DNA of 64,000 bases from Thiomicrorhabdus immobilis (GTDB taxonomy: Bacteria; Pseudomonadota; Gammaproteobacteria; Thiomicrospirales; Thiomicrospiraceae): the NCBI RefSeq assembly GCF_021654855.1, contig NZ_AP024202.1:1054001-1118000 (forward strand), written 5' to 3'. The notes under the pieces were generated by a model. It made no database searches and was not told the DNA's origin. It saw only the letters and a list, made by a program, of their open reading frames with translations. Positions within the stretch are counted from its first letter, which is position 1; every line of letters begins with the position of its first letter. Below are positions 54,317 to 63,054 of this stretch, one piece after another. The position numbers and the translations under genes are program-made.

Positions 54317-56519
54317 TGCTTTGTCCCCAATAATTAAGATAAGTAATTTCTTCTTTGGTTTGTGGGGTGCGCCAGTTTTCCTGCTCAAGCATGGGTTTGG
54401 CATAAAACTCCTCGACTTGTCCTAGGCATAAAATGGCAATCGGTTTGGCTTGGTTTTGAGGATTATCCGCCGTAGGAAACGCTAAACTTTGAGCCACTTT
54501 TTCAGGGTCAAATAGCGACACCCATCCCGTACCGATGCCTTCGGCACGGGCAGCTAAGGCTAGGTTTTGAATGGCACAACCGATGGATGCGATATCCATT
54601 TCCGGCAGGGTGCGGCGTCCGAAAACATGTTGTTCACGATTTTCACATAGCGCAACCACCAACACTTCGGCACAATCGAGAATACCTTCTACTTTTAGAC
54701 GCATAAACTCGTCTTCTCGCTCATTGAGGGCTCGGGCGGTGATAAGTCGTTCGGCCTCAACCAAATCGTGCAGTTGCTGGCGTAAAATCACATCGGTCAC
54801 TCGAATAAATCGCCACGGTTGCATCAAGCCAACGCTGGGTGCTTGATGGGCGGCTTGTAAAAAACGTTGCAACTGTTGCTCTGAGATTGGCGTTTTTAAA
54901 AAGTGGCGCATATCACGACGTTGGGAAATGGTTTGGTAGACCGCTTCAATCTGTTCCGATGAAAATGCCTGTGCCGAGTTTAAAGCGGAAGTTTTGGTTG
55001 TAAATGTCACAGGCGTTTGCAGAATGTTAAGAATCTGCTCAATATCCAAGTGGCTTTCAAAAGTGTCGGCTAAGCGTTCTATTTGTTGTTCACGATGTTG
55101 GTTTAAATCAAAGGTTTCACTTTCTAGCAGGCCTGCCCAATTTAGCAGAGTTTGTAGGCTCGTCGCTTCATCAAATAAACCGTGACAGTAAGTGGTGAAA
55201 ATTTGTTGGTCCTCACTGATTAAGCCATCTAGCTCACCATTGTCATATTTAATGGCGTAAAGTGAGTTTTGGGTGTCGCCGAAATCGGTAACACCTTGGT
55301 GGATTTCATAACCGGTGACAGAGGCGTGTTTGACCAGGCCTGGTGGATTTGTATTTTTGCGGCTCAAACAAACTGAATTCAAAGTCCCTTGACGATTGAT
55401 CAACTGTTTTTCGGACTGGTAAGTTGTGTTATAAGGCATCAATCCTAAGCCAGCAGTTTGTGCAATATCCGATTCAATCGCCTGTGGGTCAAACAGGTTT
55501 TGTCCTAGCATTTGCAAACCACCACAAATCCCTATTAGCTTGCCGCCATAGCGTAGATGTTTTTGTAGATAAGCTGACCACGCCTGGTCTTTTAACCAAC
55601 TTAAATCACTGATGACGCTTTTGGAGCCAGGTAAAATCACCAAATCGGCTTGCGGAATGGCTTGGCCATCTTGAATCCATTCAAAGTCTACTTGCGGGTG
55701 CAGCATCAGTGGATCTAAATCGGTATGGTTGGATATATGCGGTAATAACGGAGCGATGACTTTTAGGCGTTGTTGGCGGTTGTCATTTTTATCAGATAGC
55801 TGAACGCTAATGGCATCTTCGGCATCCAAATGCAAATCATGTAGATAAGGCAATACCCCTAAAACCGGTTTGCCCGTTTTGCTTTCAAGCCAATCCAAAC
55901 CATCTTGGAGTAGGGCGATATCGCCTCTAAAACGGTTGATGACAAAGCCTTTAATTCGATTTCTTTCAGATTCTGACAGACAGTCTAAAGTGCCGACAAT
56001 ATGCGCAAACACGCCTCCTTTATCAATGTCGGCAATTAATATGACTGGGCAGTTTACTTCTTCGGCAAAGCCCATATTGGCGATGTCGCCTTTACGTAAA
56101 TTCACTTCGGCAGGGCTACCAGCGCCTTCAACTAAAATGGTTTGGTACTGTTTGCTCAGAATTTGAAAAGAACCGAAAACCGCTTGTGCGGCTTTCGGTT
56201 TATATTCGTGGTAATCCAGTGCGTCTAAATTGCCAATGGAGTGACCTTGCAAAATCACCTGTGCCCCAGTATCGCTATTGGGTTTTAGTAATACTGGATT
56301 CATGTGTACTGACAAAGGCACTTTAGCGGCCATGGCTTGCAAAGCTTGTGCTCGACCAATTTCACCGCCATCCGGTGTAACCGCCGAATTCAAAGCCATA
56401 TTTTGCGGTTTAAACGGCGCAACTGAAAAGTTACGCCGTGCCAAAACTCGGCACAATCCCGCCACCAAAGTGCTTTTACCCGCATCGGAGGTGCATCCTT
56501 GGATCATTAGAGTGTGCAT
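54306..56519 (-). CDS. cobQ: Cobyric acid synthase CobQ fused to BluB (dimethylbenzimidazole synthase)
   Basis: Residues 1-495 are a full CobQ, which amidates adenosylcobyrinic acid diamide. They have an N-terminal P-loop-like [17 protein letters not shown] and a glutaminase domain with Cys332 ([10 protein letters not shown]) and His446 (TYCHGLFDE). Residues 524-737 are a BluB-type nitroreductase, which cleaves reduced FMN to 5,6-dimethylbenzimidazole: RRDMRHF at 534-540, [16 protein letters not shown] at 556-571, and the C-terminal GIGTGWVS. A linker of about 25 residues joins them. There is no stop or frameshift between, so this looks like a true fusion. Confidence 0.9.
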   Translation of the reverse strand: MHTLMIQGCTSDAGKSTLVAGLCRVLARRNFSVAPFKPQNMALNSAVTPDGGEIGRAQALQAMAAKVPLSVHMNPVLLKPNSDTGAQVILQGHSIGNLDALDYHEYKPKAAQAVFGSFQILSKQYQTILVEGAGSPAEVNLRKGDIANMGFAEEVNCPVILIADIDKGGVFAHIVGTLDCLSESERNRIKGFVINRFRGDIALLQDGLDWLESKTGKPVLGVLPYLHDLHLDAEDAISVQLSDKNDNRQQRLKVIAPLLPHISNHTDLDPLMLHPQVDFEWIQDGQAIPQADLVILPGSKSVISDLSWLKDQAWSAYLQKHLRYGGKLIGICGGLQMLGQNLFDPQAIESDIAQTAGLGLMPYNTTYQSEKQLINRQGTLNSVCLSRKNTNPPGLVKHASVTGYEIHQGVTDFGDTQNSLYAIKYDNGELDGLISEDQQIFTTYCHGLFDEATSLQTLLNWAGLLESETFDLNQHREQQIERLADTFESHLDIEQILNILQTPVTFTTKTSALNSAQAFSSEQIEAVYQTISQRRDMRHFLKTPISEQQLQRFLQAAHQAPSVGLMQPWRFIRVTDVILRQQLHDLVEAERLITARALNEREDEFMRLKVEGILDCAEVLVVALCENREQHVFGRRTLPEMDIASIGCAIQNLALAARAEGIGTGWVSLFDPEKVAQSLAFPTADNPQNQAKPIAILCLGQVEEFYAKPMLEQENWRTPQTKEEITYLNYWGQSNDK

Positions 56520-56582
56520 AAGGTGTCCATAATAAAATTAGTTACCATTGTTTTAGCCAAAATATATGCATCAAAGAAGTGA

Positions 56583-58385
56583 TTAGAATTTTGCATTGAC
56601 GCCAATATAAGCACTTCGTTCAGCAGTAGCATAGTTATCGATGACCTGATAGTAGGTATCAAATAAGTTTTCAACTTTTAGATAAGCGCTTATTGATTTG
56701 TTTATTTGATAATTTAAGTTTGCGTTCCAAACACTGTAGTTTTGAGTGTAATGCTCTTCTGAACGTTCACCTATATATTGAGCGTTTAGGTTGATATCAA
56801 GTTGGTTCGTAGCATACCAGGTCATGTCGAAACCAATTTGGGTTTCAGGGCGTCTGGCAAGAGGGGTACCATCTTCTTTTTCAGTCTTTAAGCGTGTGAA
56901 ATTAGTTGAAATATCAATTTTACCTAGAGATTTGCTGTAGCTAATTTCATAACCTTTAATATTTGTGCTACCTTCAACATTCTGAAATTGTGAAGATTGC
57001 CACTCAATGAGGTCTTCAATATTTTTATCAAATAAGCTCAGTGTAAAGCCGCCATTAGTGTAATTAAGGCTTAGTTCCCGACTGTTTTCCGGCTTTAAAC
57101 TTGGATTTGAAATTCCCCATGGGTTAACGATTTGCATTAGGCTTGGCGCATTGTATGCCGTACCATAATTCATCGAGATGGAACTCAATTCATCAATTGG
57201 AAACTTTGCCCCTATTTTTCCTGTGAATTTAGGGTCAAAGTTGCTGTAGTTGTCCCAACGTAACGCTTCATTGAAAACAACGCCTTCAAACTCATGAGAA
57301 TGGTTGGCAAATGCAGATACGGTTGTTGTATCTGTCTTCTGAATGAGTTGGTTTTGATAGGTTTTTATGTAAGTGGGTGCAGGGAAACTATAAACTGGTT
57401 TTTCAGAATCAATCTTATTGTAACTGTAAGCCGTTCCCAGTATTAGGTTGCCTAATTGTTGCGTTAGTTGAATTGATTGAGTGGTGCCTTCGACATTATC
57501 CGTGTAATCACTCTCTTTTTGGTTTGATGTAAATAACGATTGCTGAAGCGTTAATTTTGTATTATCAATTTTGTATTCAATACTCGTTAGGTCGGTTTGT
57601 GCATCCACTGCACCGTCACTATTAGGATTGGCGTATTCTGCATCATAATCCGACAATGCTTTTGTGTGGTGATGGGTTACGTTCAAGCTGCCATTTTCAC
57701 CAAAGTCTGTTGAAAACTTGGCACTGAAGTTCGTGTTGTCGTAACCATCATCTTCATACTGGCCGATATTCTCTCCGCGAGGAGCATAGGAGGTAAAACC
57801 ATCTGTTTCAATATGGCTGGCTGAAAGTGCTAGACTCGTTTTTTCGGCTTTAAGAGTTGTTGCTACACTCAGTTTTCTGGTGTTGTAACTCCCAGCTTCG
57901 GCATTAATAAAAGTATCTGGACTATCCTTGGTAATGATGTTGATAACCCCTGCAGCGGCATCAGAACCCCAGACACCAGATTGGGCTCCTTTAATCACCT
58001 CAATACGCTCTATATTGGCAATCATGATGTTCGCTAGGTTAGCCCCCGTAGTGCTTGATGGATCATTCGCTCTAATACCGTCAATAAGAATTAAAGTTCT
58101 ATTGTTGGATGAGCCTCTTAAAAGAATCGAAGTGCTTGAACCTAAGCCACCATTTTGTGTAAAGCTAATGCCGGGTAATGTGTTTAGGGCTTGAATGAGG
58201 GTTGTATAATGTTTCGCTTCAATTTCTTCAGCGGTGATAACGTGCATTTCAGAGGTGACTGAACGGACGTTTTGTGCAAAATTGTTAGCACTGACAATAA
58301 TTTGTTCTAAGGTGTTTTGATCAGCAAAAACGCTAGTCGGCAGAGCTGTGGCTAAAATCGCCGCAGTTATTTTTGATAGTTTCAT
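56583..58385 (-). CDS. btuB: TonB-dependent vitamin B12 receptor BtuB
   Basis: BtuB imports cobalamin across the outer membrane. A signal peptide (cleavage after VFA) precedes the TonB-box region NTLEQIIVSA. The plug domain has LPGISFTQNGG and RIEVIKGAQSGVWGSDAAAGVINIITK, then a 22-strand-type barrel follows, ending in the aromatic YIGVNAKF. The 600 residues are normal. It is first in the operon behind the cobalamin riboswitch. Confidence 0.93.
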   Translation of the reverse strand: MKLSKITAAILATALPTSVFADQNTLEQIIVSANNFAQNVRSVTSEMHVITAEEIEAKHYTTLIQALNTLPGISFTQNGGLGSSTSILLRGSSNNRTLILIDGIRANDPSSTTGANLANIMIANIERIEVIKGAQSGVWGSDAAAGVINIITKDSPDTFINAEAGSYNTRKLSVATTLKAEKTSLALSASHIETDGFTSYAPRGENIGQYEDDGYDNTNFSAKFSTDFGENGSLNVTHHHTKALSDYDAEYANPNSDGAVDAQTDLTSIEYKIDNTKLTLQQSLFTSNQKESDYTDNVEGTTQSIQLTQQLGNLILGTAYSYNKIDSEKPVYSFPAPTYIKTYQNQLIQKTDTTTVSAFANHSHEFEGVVFNEALRWDNYSNFDPKFTGKIGAKFPIDELSSISMNYGTAYNAPSLMQIVNPWGISNPSLKPENSRELSLNYTNGGFTLSLFDKNIEDLIEWQSSQFQNVEGSTNIKGYEISYSKSLGKIDISTNFTRLKTEKEDGTPLARRPETQIGFDMTWYATNQLDINLNAQYIGERSEEHYTQNYSVWNANLNYQINKSISAYLKVENLFDTYYQVIDNYATAERSAYIGVNAKF

Positions 58386-58450
58386 GATTTTCCTTCAATT
58401 CATAAATGTAAATGAACGAAGGCAAACGGACAGGGTGGTCATGGTATTAA

Positions 58451-58460
58451 CCAGGCCTGC
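58451..58460. repeat. Palindrome copy in the btuB leader
   Basis: AACCAGGCCTGCT lies between the riboswitch and the btuB start, about 65 bases before the ATG. Nine bases of the decamer match. It could alter folding of the leader RNA. Confidence 0.65.
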
Positions 58461-58574
58461 TTAGATAAATTACTTGGCACAAAAGCAACCGTGTTTAAGT
58501 TTGCTTTTAATTTGTGAATTTGGCTTATCTCCGTATTGCCCACCGCAATCGGGTTGAATGTGTCATAAACAGCA

Positions 58575-58755
58575 TTCGTCTTTCAGGCCGGTATCCGGGC
58601 TTAAGAGCAGTTTCAGATTGCCTTCTCAGAACGATTGTTCCAATGGCTAAAGTAATCTGTTTTCTCTATCACCGTTGCGGGGGCAGCGTAGGAATTGCTG
58701 GTATTAATGTGTATTAAGCCGGCTCACCAATCTTCCCGTTTAACTTTACTGGTTT
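58575..58755 (-). ncRNA. Cobalamin riboswitch
   Basis: Read on the minus strand, the leader of btuB contains the conserved blocks in order: GGGAA..GGTG, the core CTGCCCCCGCAACGGT (58686-58671), the B12 box AGCCATTG (58648-58641), GAGAAGGC (58627-58620), and AAGCCCGGATACCGGCC at the 3' end. This matches the class I cobalamin element. Bound cobalamin should lower expression of btuB and the six genes behind it. The further 190 bases before btuB have a weak hairpin around TTGCTTTT but no clear terminator, so control may be at translation. Confidence 0.93.
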
Positions 58756-58759
58756 TGAA

Positions 58760-58787
58760 ATATCAAGTTGAATCATTCAAAGGTAAA
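58760..58787 (-). promoter_or_regulatory. Candidate promoter for the riboswitch operon
   Basis: On the minus strand, TTTACC (58787-58782) and TGATAT (58765-58760) are separated by 16 bases. They would start transcription near 58753, at the 5' edge of the riboswitch. Confidence 0.4.
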
Positions 58788-58913
58788 GCACCTGAAAGCG
58801 CAAGATTTTACTGGGCTAAGCTTGAAATGCAAGTTTTTTAGATTTAATTGCTAGTATTCGTGTGTTTTTGTATAAAATTGGGTGGTTTTTTAAAGGTTTT
58901 GTGTGAGGGTTTT

Positions 58914-58939
58914 TAAAGTTACCAGGCCTGGTAACTTTA
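58914..58939. repeat. 26-bp perfect palindrome containing the repeat core
   Basis: Arms TAAAGTTACCAGG and its exact complement meet with no loop. The centre is the 14-bp TACCAGGCCTGGTA. It lies between the riboswitch promoter region and the end of the DUF3581 gene. No T-run follows on either strand, so it is not a classical terminator. Confidence 0.85.
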
Positions 58940-59030
58940 TAGGATTCAGAGATATGAAAGTTTGCTTGGATTTACTTGGATGTTTAAGGCAATGCTTGTT
59001 TTTAAGTAAATCCAGCTTAAAAGTCGGTAT

Positions 59031-59738
59031 TTAAGCGACATAGTCCTTTTTTGAAGTCTCGTATAGTTCAACTAAGCCATCTACTTGTGATTGTTCATAG
59101 TCTCGTAATCCACTCAATACCATGGTTTTATAACCCGAACCGACTTTGGTTTCACCATCTAGAACATCGAATTCAATACGTACGGTCCCACGTTTCCCAG
59201 CGACATCCAAGCTAGTGTTACTCAGTTTAAGGGCTGGCGATTTCACGTCCAGACGCTCAAACTCAAATGCCATGCTTTCGTAGATGACCATCGGTCTTTC
59301 TGGGTTGATCATCACATTATGTTGTTGCATCAGCGGCACTAAAATATGCGGAAAACTGTGCCCGGAAAACGCGACATAAGCGCGAGAGAATCCTTCGATA
59401 AAGTCCATGTCGTGGGTGGTTTGGCCATCACGCTCGACATCTAAATAAGGCTTGTCATTAGCGTCTTTGATGGTGAATGTCGACTCATCGGTTTCCGGGA
59501 AGACCAATTCCACCCCTTTACCCACCATACCTGTGTAATTGAAGGTCATTTTTTCAGATAAGCCTAGACGGGCTAAGGTCATCGCAAATAGCAGGTCGCC
59601 AGGAACACAAAAACGTTTTGAATCCGGGTTGTGTAGAGGGTTGAAATCATCTGAGACTTCTTTAGCAAAACGGCTGCCCTGTTCTGGAGTGATCTGAATT
59701 AAGTTGTTGTGAATGGTATGAAAAGCGTCTAAGTACAT
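59031..59738 (-). CDS. DUF3581 family protein
   Basis: The 235-residue soluble protein contains KEVSDDFNPLHNPDSKRFCVPGDLLFAMTLARLGL, which resembles the hydratase/hot-dog signature of MaoC-like proteins. The rest is typical of DUF3581, a gammaproteobacterial family of unknown function. It is transcribed alone. Confidence 0.75.
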   Translation of the reverse strand: MYLDAFHTIHNNLIQITPEQGSRFAKEVSDDFNPLHNPDSKRFCVPGDLLFAMTLARLGLSEKMTFNYTGMVGKGVELVFPETDESTFTIKDANDKPYLDVERDGQTTHDMDFIEGFSRAYVAFSGHSFPHILVPLMQQHNVMINPERPMVIYESMAFEFERLDVKSPALKLSNTSLDVAGKRGTVRIEFDVLDGETKVGSGYKTMVLSGLRDYEQSQVDGLVELYETSKKDYVA

Positions 59739-59970
59739 GGTTTCTCAATAAACTAAATAAAAAAGGAAAATAATTGCGGTTGTTTCACTAAGCGGGGAAT
59801 CATACCCAAATGCATGAAAAGAATCACGTTTTTAGACGGATTATTTTGTTTCAAAGGCTGTTTTCAGCCTTTCATTGGGCTTTTAACACTCATTAAGCCA
59901 CTCCATCCGGTTATCAGGTCAATGCGATACTAGAACAAGTCACAGTAAAATATTTACCAGAAACCGGTTG

Positions 59971-60010
59971 CAAACCGTCATGTCCAAACCGTCATGTTCA
60001 AACCGGTTTG
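59971..60010. repeat. 14-bp tandem repeat, nearly three units
   Basis: CAAACCGTCATGTC occurs twice in a row, followed by a shortened unit CAAACCGGTTTG. Just before it is AAACCGGTTG, so the block is also framed by an inverted repeat. It lies directly downstream of the DUF2798 gene. Confidence 0.75.
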
Positions 60011-60020
60011 ATAATGGGGT

Positions 60021-60257
60021 TTATTTTTTGTGTTCTGCGGTTAACACCAGGTTCACCAATCTATGCACCAGTGGTGAAACTAAAATAATCGTTGGAAAAG
60101 CCACCGCAAAAGCAAATAGCCAAGCTTTCAGCCACACTTCAATGATGTTTTCGACCAAGCCCACATTAAATAGGCTGATGACTAGAGACATGATGCAAGA
60201 CATAAGCAGTGACATGAAGAAGGAAAATACGATTTTATGGTGTTTTTGGTGGATCAT
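60021..60257 (-). CDS. DUF2798 small membrane protein
   Basis: The 78-residue protein has two hydrophobic helices (about 9-32 and 42-66) and the pattern SFFMSLLMSCIMSLVISLFNVGL...WLKAWLFAFAVAFPTIILVSPLVHRLV, characteristic of DUF2798. Its function is unknown. Confidence 0.75.
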   Translation of the reverse strand: MIHQKHHKIVFSFFMSLLMSCIMSLVISLFNVGLVENIIEVWLKAWLFAFAVAFPTIILVSPLVHRLVNLVLTAEHKK

Positions 60258-60403
60258 TTTATTTCTCTTAGGTTTGATGAAGTCGAGTTTGTTTTTAGTT
60301 TTCGAAAACTAGGTTAATCCGTTTGAAATCCAGTTCCGTTAAGTTGGAAATAATTAAACCAGTATTTTGGGCTAAGTAGAGTAATTATTCCTATTTGGTT
60401 GTG

Positions 60404-60991
60404 CTATTGAGCTTTTTGCCCGAATGTTCTCATTTTGTCCATGAGTCGATTACGTTGTTTTGTATTTAGGTTTTCTATTGAACCTATCAAGGTGTGTTTG
60501 ATGGGGGATATTCCGCAAAAGCTCAAAATATTGCGTTTTAGGTTTTTTAAACTGTGGGCGCAATAGAACCAACGATAAATGAAAGCGGGCATTCCCATCG
60601 TGACGACAATGTGGGCGCTTCTTCCTTTAAGCCGTTTCTGAGGCCAGCTATTCCTATCACCCGTTGTCATGGCAAACCCCGGTCTTAATACCTGTTCCCA
60701 AAACCCTTTTAGAATGGCAGGCATATCGCCTAGCCATAATGGATAGAAGACGATGATGTGTTCAGCCCACAGGATTTTATCTTGAGCGTCCTGGATGTCA
60801 CTTACAGGGGGTTGGTTTTCAAATTCCTGTTCACTGCTCAGAAGCGAGAAGTTGAGCTTTGCAACTTCAATGAGTTTAACCTGATGGCCGGCTTGTTGTG
60901 CCCCCTCAGTGTAGGCTTTAACCAAAAAGTGGCCGAGATGTTCCGTGGTTGAGTCTGGGTGGCCTTGAATGATGAGTATCTTTTTGGACAT
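60404..60991 (-). CDS. NAD(P)H-dependent flavodoxin-fold oxidoreductase
   Basis: The 195-residue protein starts KKILIIQGHPDS and has AEHIIVFYPLWLGDMPAILKGFWEQVL, the FMN-binding loop of the NQO/MdaB/KefF group. Members reduce quinones or activate potassium efflux; nothing nearby (no kefC) decides which. A 14-bp tandem repeat lies just upstream of its start. Confidence 0.82.
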   Translation of the reverse strand: MSKKILIIQGHPDSTTEHLGHFLVKAYTEGAQQAGHQVKLIEVAKLNFSLLSSEQEFENQPPVSDIQDAQDKILWAEHIIVFYPLWLGDMPAILKGFWEQVLRPGFAMTTGDRNSWPQKRLKGRSAHIVVTMGMPAFIYRWFYCAHSLKNLKRNILSFCGISPIKHTLIGSIENLNTKQRNRLMDKMRTFGQKAQ

Positions 60992-61014
60992 GTGGGTTAC
61001 TCCGCCAATGTTTT

Positions 61015-61056
61015 ATAGGCAATATCGTATAGCCAATATCTTGTAGCCAATATTGT
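61015..61056. repeat. Three 14-bp tandem repeats upstream of the oxidoreductase gene
   Basis: The units ATAGGCAATATCGT, ATAGCCAATATCTT and GTAGCCAATATTGT follow one another without gaps, 24 bases before the start of the flavodoxin-fold gene. The placement suggests an operator with three sites, or a variable-number promoter repeat. Confidence 0.8.
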
Positions 61057-61118
61057 ACCCCGATGAAACCCAAAGCTAAATTAAAGTGTTGTTATAGGCA
61101 TAAAGGGGGCGAGTTCTT

Positions 61119-62018
61119 TCAGTTGGGGTTGCGAGCTTTTGTAAGGTAATATTGGCTCGCTATCACAATGAATATTCCACCTAGAACCATCAGGCTGGAC
61201 AGGGTTAAGCGTTGGGTGATGGCTTCGGCGACAAATATCACTCCGCCAAAAGCGGCGATAACCGGTACGGAAAGTTGTACCACCGCCGCTTTGGTGGCTG
61301 TTAAGCCTGCTAAAGCCATATACCAAATGGCGTAACCCATGCCGGAAGCGATGGCGCCTGAAAAAATCGCTAAGATAATGCCTTGTTGGGATAGGTGGGC
61401 TTGTGCAAATGTGAAAGCGGCCACGATAAGCAGCAATGGCAGAGTGCGTAAGAAGTTATAGGCAGTATCCATGATTGCATTTTGACTGCCTCGTCCGATA
61501 AGCGAGTAAATCCCCCATGCGATTCCAGACAGGCTCATCAGAATGAAACCGTTCAGTGACGGGGTACTTAGCTCTGGCAGGATCAAATACACAAAACCCG
61601 TAAAAGCGATAATCAATCCCAACCATTCGCTGAGCTGTAGGCGATTGTTCGAGAACAGCGAGAGCAGAATCATCGTGATTTGAACGGAACCAAATAGAAT
61701 CAACGCGCCGGTGGCGGTATCCAGTGAAATGTAAGCGAATGAGAAACAGAGGGCGTAGATGAACAGCATCAAACTCGCCGACCAGCTACCTTTGGAAACG
61801 GGTTTTTGAGAAAAAGAGCTAAAACGTTTCAGCATCACTAAAATCAAAGCCAGTACTAACGCACCGGAGAGCAGGCGAATCAGTGTGAAACTGGCGGCAT
61901 CGATGCTGTTTTCATCTAACGCGAGGCGACATAAAACCGAGTTTGCCGCAAAAGCGATTAAAGCCAAAATGGTCAAAATTGTGGTTTTCAGAGTTGTTGC
62001 GGTCAAAAGGCTTGTCAT
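61119..62018 (-). CDS. DMT-superfamily transporter (EamA family)
   Basis: The 299-residue membrane protein has ten hydrophobic helices in two EamA repeats. Typical pieces are ASFTLIRLLSGALVLALILV and, in the second half, SGIAWGIYSLIGRGSQ and AVVQLSVPVIAAFGGVIFVAEAIT. It is a likely exporter of metabolites; the substrate is unknown. Confidence 0.85.
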   Translation of the reverse strand: MTSLLTATTLKTTILTILALIAFAANSVLCRLALDENSIDAASFTLIRLLSGALVLALILVMLKRFSSFSQKPVSKGSWSASLMLFIYALCFSFAYISLDTATGALILFGSVQITMILLSLFSNNRLQLSEWLGLIIAFTGFVYLILPELSTPSLNGFILMSLSGIAWGIYSLIGRGSQNAIMDTAYNFLRTLPLLLIVAAFTFAQAHLSQQGIILAIFSGAIASGMGYAIWYMALAGLTATKAAVVQLSVPVIAAFGGVIFVAEAITQRLTLSSLMVLGGIFIVIASQYYLTKARNPN

Positions 62019-62106
62019 GTGAATAAACGCCTAGATTAATGAAATTGGTTACAAAAGACACTCTAAATTAAAAGCTTGAAGTTTAATGTAAGCGTTATAG
62101 GCAGGT

Positions 62107-62385
62107 TTAATTTCGGTAAATGGTCTCAATTAAGTGATAGCCAAACTTGGTTTTGATTGGACCGTGTACCGTGAGGACTGGTAATTTGAAGACCACGTTG
62201 TCAAACGCTTTCACCATGGTTCCTGGGCGGAATTCGCCTAAGTTACCGCCTTTCTTTTTAGACGGACAGATCGAGTGTTTCTTGGCTAAGGTACCAAAAT
62301 CAGCACCTTTGGCAAGTTGTTGTTTGAGTTTTTCGGCTTCTTCTGGGGTTTTGACCAAAATATGTCGTGCACAGGCTAAGGCCAT
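62107..62385 (-). CDS. ppiC: Peptidyl-prolyl cis-trans isomerase, parvulin type
   Basis: This single-domain parvulin of 92 residues has [55 protein letters not shown] and TKFGYHLI, all conserved. It has no signal peptide, so it is cytoplasmic like E. coli PpiC. Confidence 0.93.
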   Translation of the reverse strand: MALACARHILVKTPEEAEKLKQQLAKGADFGTLAKKHSICPSKKKGGNLGEFRPGTMVKAFDNVVFKLPVLTVHGPIKTKFGYHLIETIYRN

Positions 62386-62474
62386 TGTTTGTCTCCGGGA
62401 TCAATGATTCACAGGGTAGCCCTGATGGCTGAATTTGGATAAAAAGATTGTTTTGTAAATAAAATTAAAGCATT

Positions 62475-62807
62475 TTATCGATTGAAAATCTGCCACCATT
62501 TTTTACCGGTTTCTTCAACTTCGCGACCGTTTTCGATTTGTTTCTCAATCTCGGATTGTTTCGACTCACTTCGTTTATCGTCATCATCCTGTTTGTTTTT
62601 CTGCTTGTCTTTCAGTTTGTCTTTTTGATACTTTTTATCATCATAGTCGTGATTTTCGTTGTTATGTTTGTTTTTCATCTCATAACTATGTTGCTGTTTT
62701 TGTTCTACGCTCGGTTTGCCTTTGTTTCCTGCCCACTCAGGTTTATCTGCTAACGCAGGCAATGCGCAACAAAGCGTTAAACAAAATACACTTATTTTAG
62801 TTTTCAT
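62475..62807 (-). CDS. Small secreted highly charged protein
   Basis: The frame is open to 62855, but ATG 62807 has TAGGAG before it and starts a clean signal peptide (KISVFCLTLCCALPALA). The mature 90 residues start DKPEWAGNKGKPS and are then almost all Lys, Asp, Glu, Gln and His (DDDDKRSESKQSE). This is probably a disordered periplasmic protein. Similar 'KPEWAGxxGK' proteins exist without a known function. Confidence 0.7.
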   Translation of the reverse strand: MKTKISVFCLTLCCALPALADKPEWAGNKGKPSVEQKQQHSYEMKNKHNNENHDYDDKKYQKDKLKDKQKNKQDDDDKRSESKQSEIEKQIENGREVEETGKKWWQIFNR

Positions 62808-63031
62808 GGCCGTTCTCCTATGAGAGGGTTTCATTTTAGATTTCAAAATCAGCAATCAACATTGTGGTTGGCGCGTAATTAGATGAACTTTCTATTTAAC
62901 ACATATTTTTTGAATGAATCAAAAAAATCAGCGAATTTATTTTAACCAAGCCTGGTTGAATCACTTCTAAGCAATTGAAAAGAATGCTTCGGATATGCGT
63001 TATATTTAAAAATAGCGGTAATCAAAAATGC

Positions 63032-63037
63032 TATAAT
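63032..63037 (+). promoter_or_regulatory. Possible -10 box for glnS
   Basis: TATAAT lies 78 bases before the glnS ATG. No good -35 sequence is seen. It would put the palindrome at 63055 in the untranslated leader. Confidence 0.3.
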
Positions 63038-63054
63038 TTGCGCTATTTATTTCT

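Noticed and set aside
58514-58717. 67-codon open frame on the plus strand
   Set aside because: It lies across the cobalamin riboswitch on the opposite strand. The conserved RNA blocks explain the sequence.
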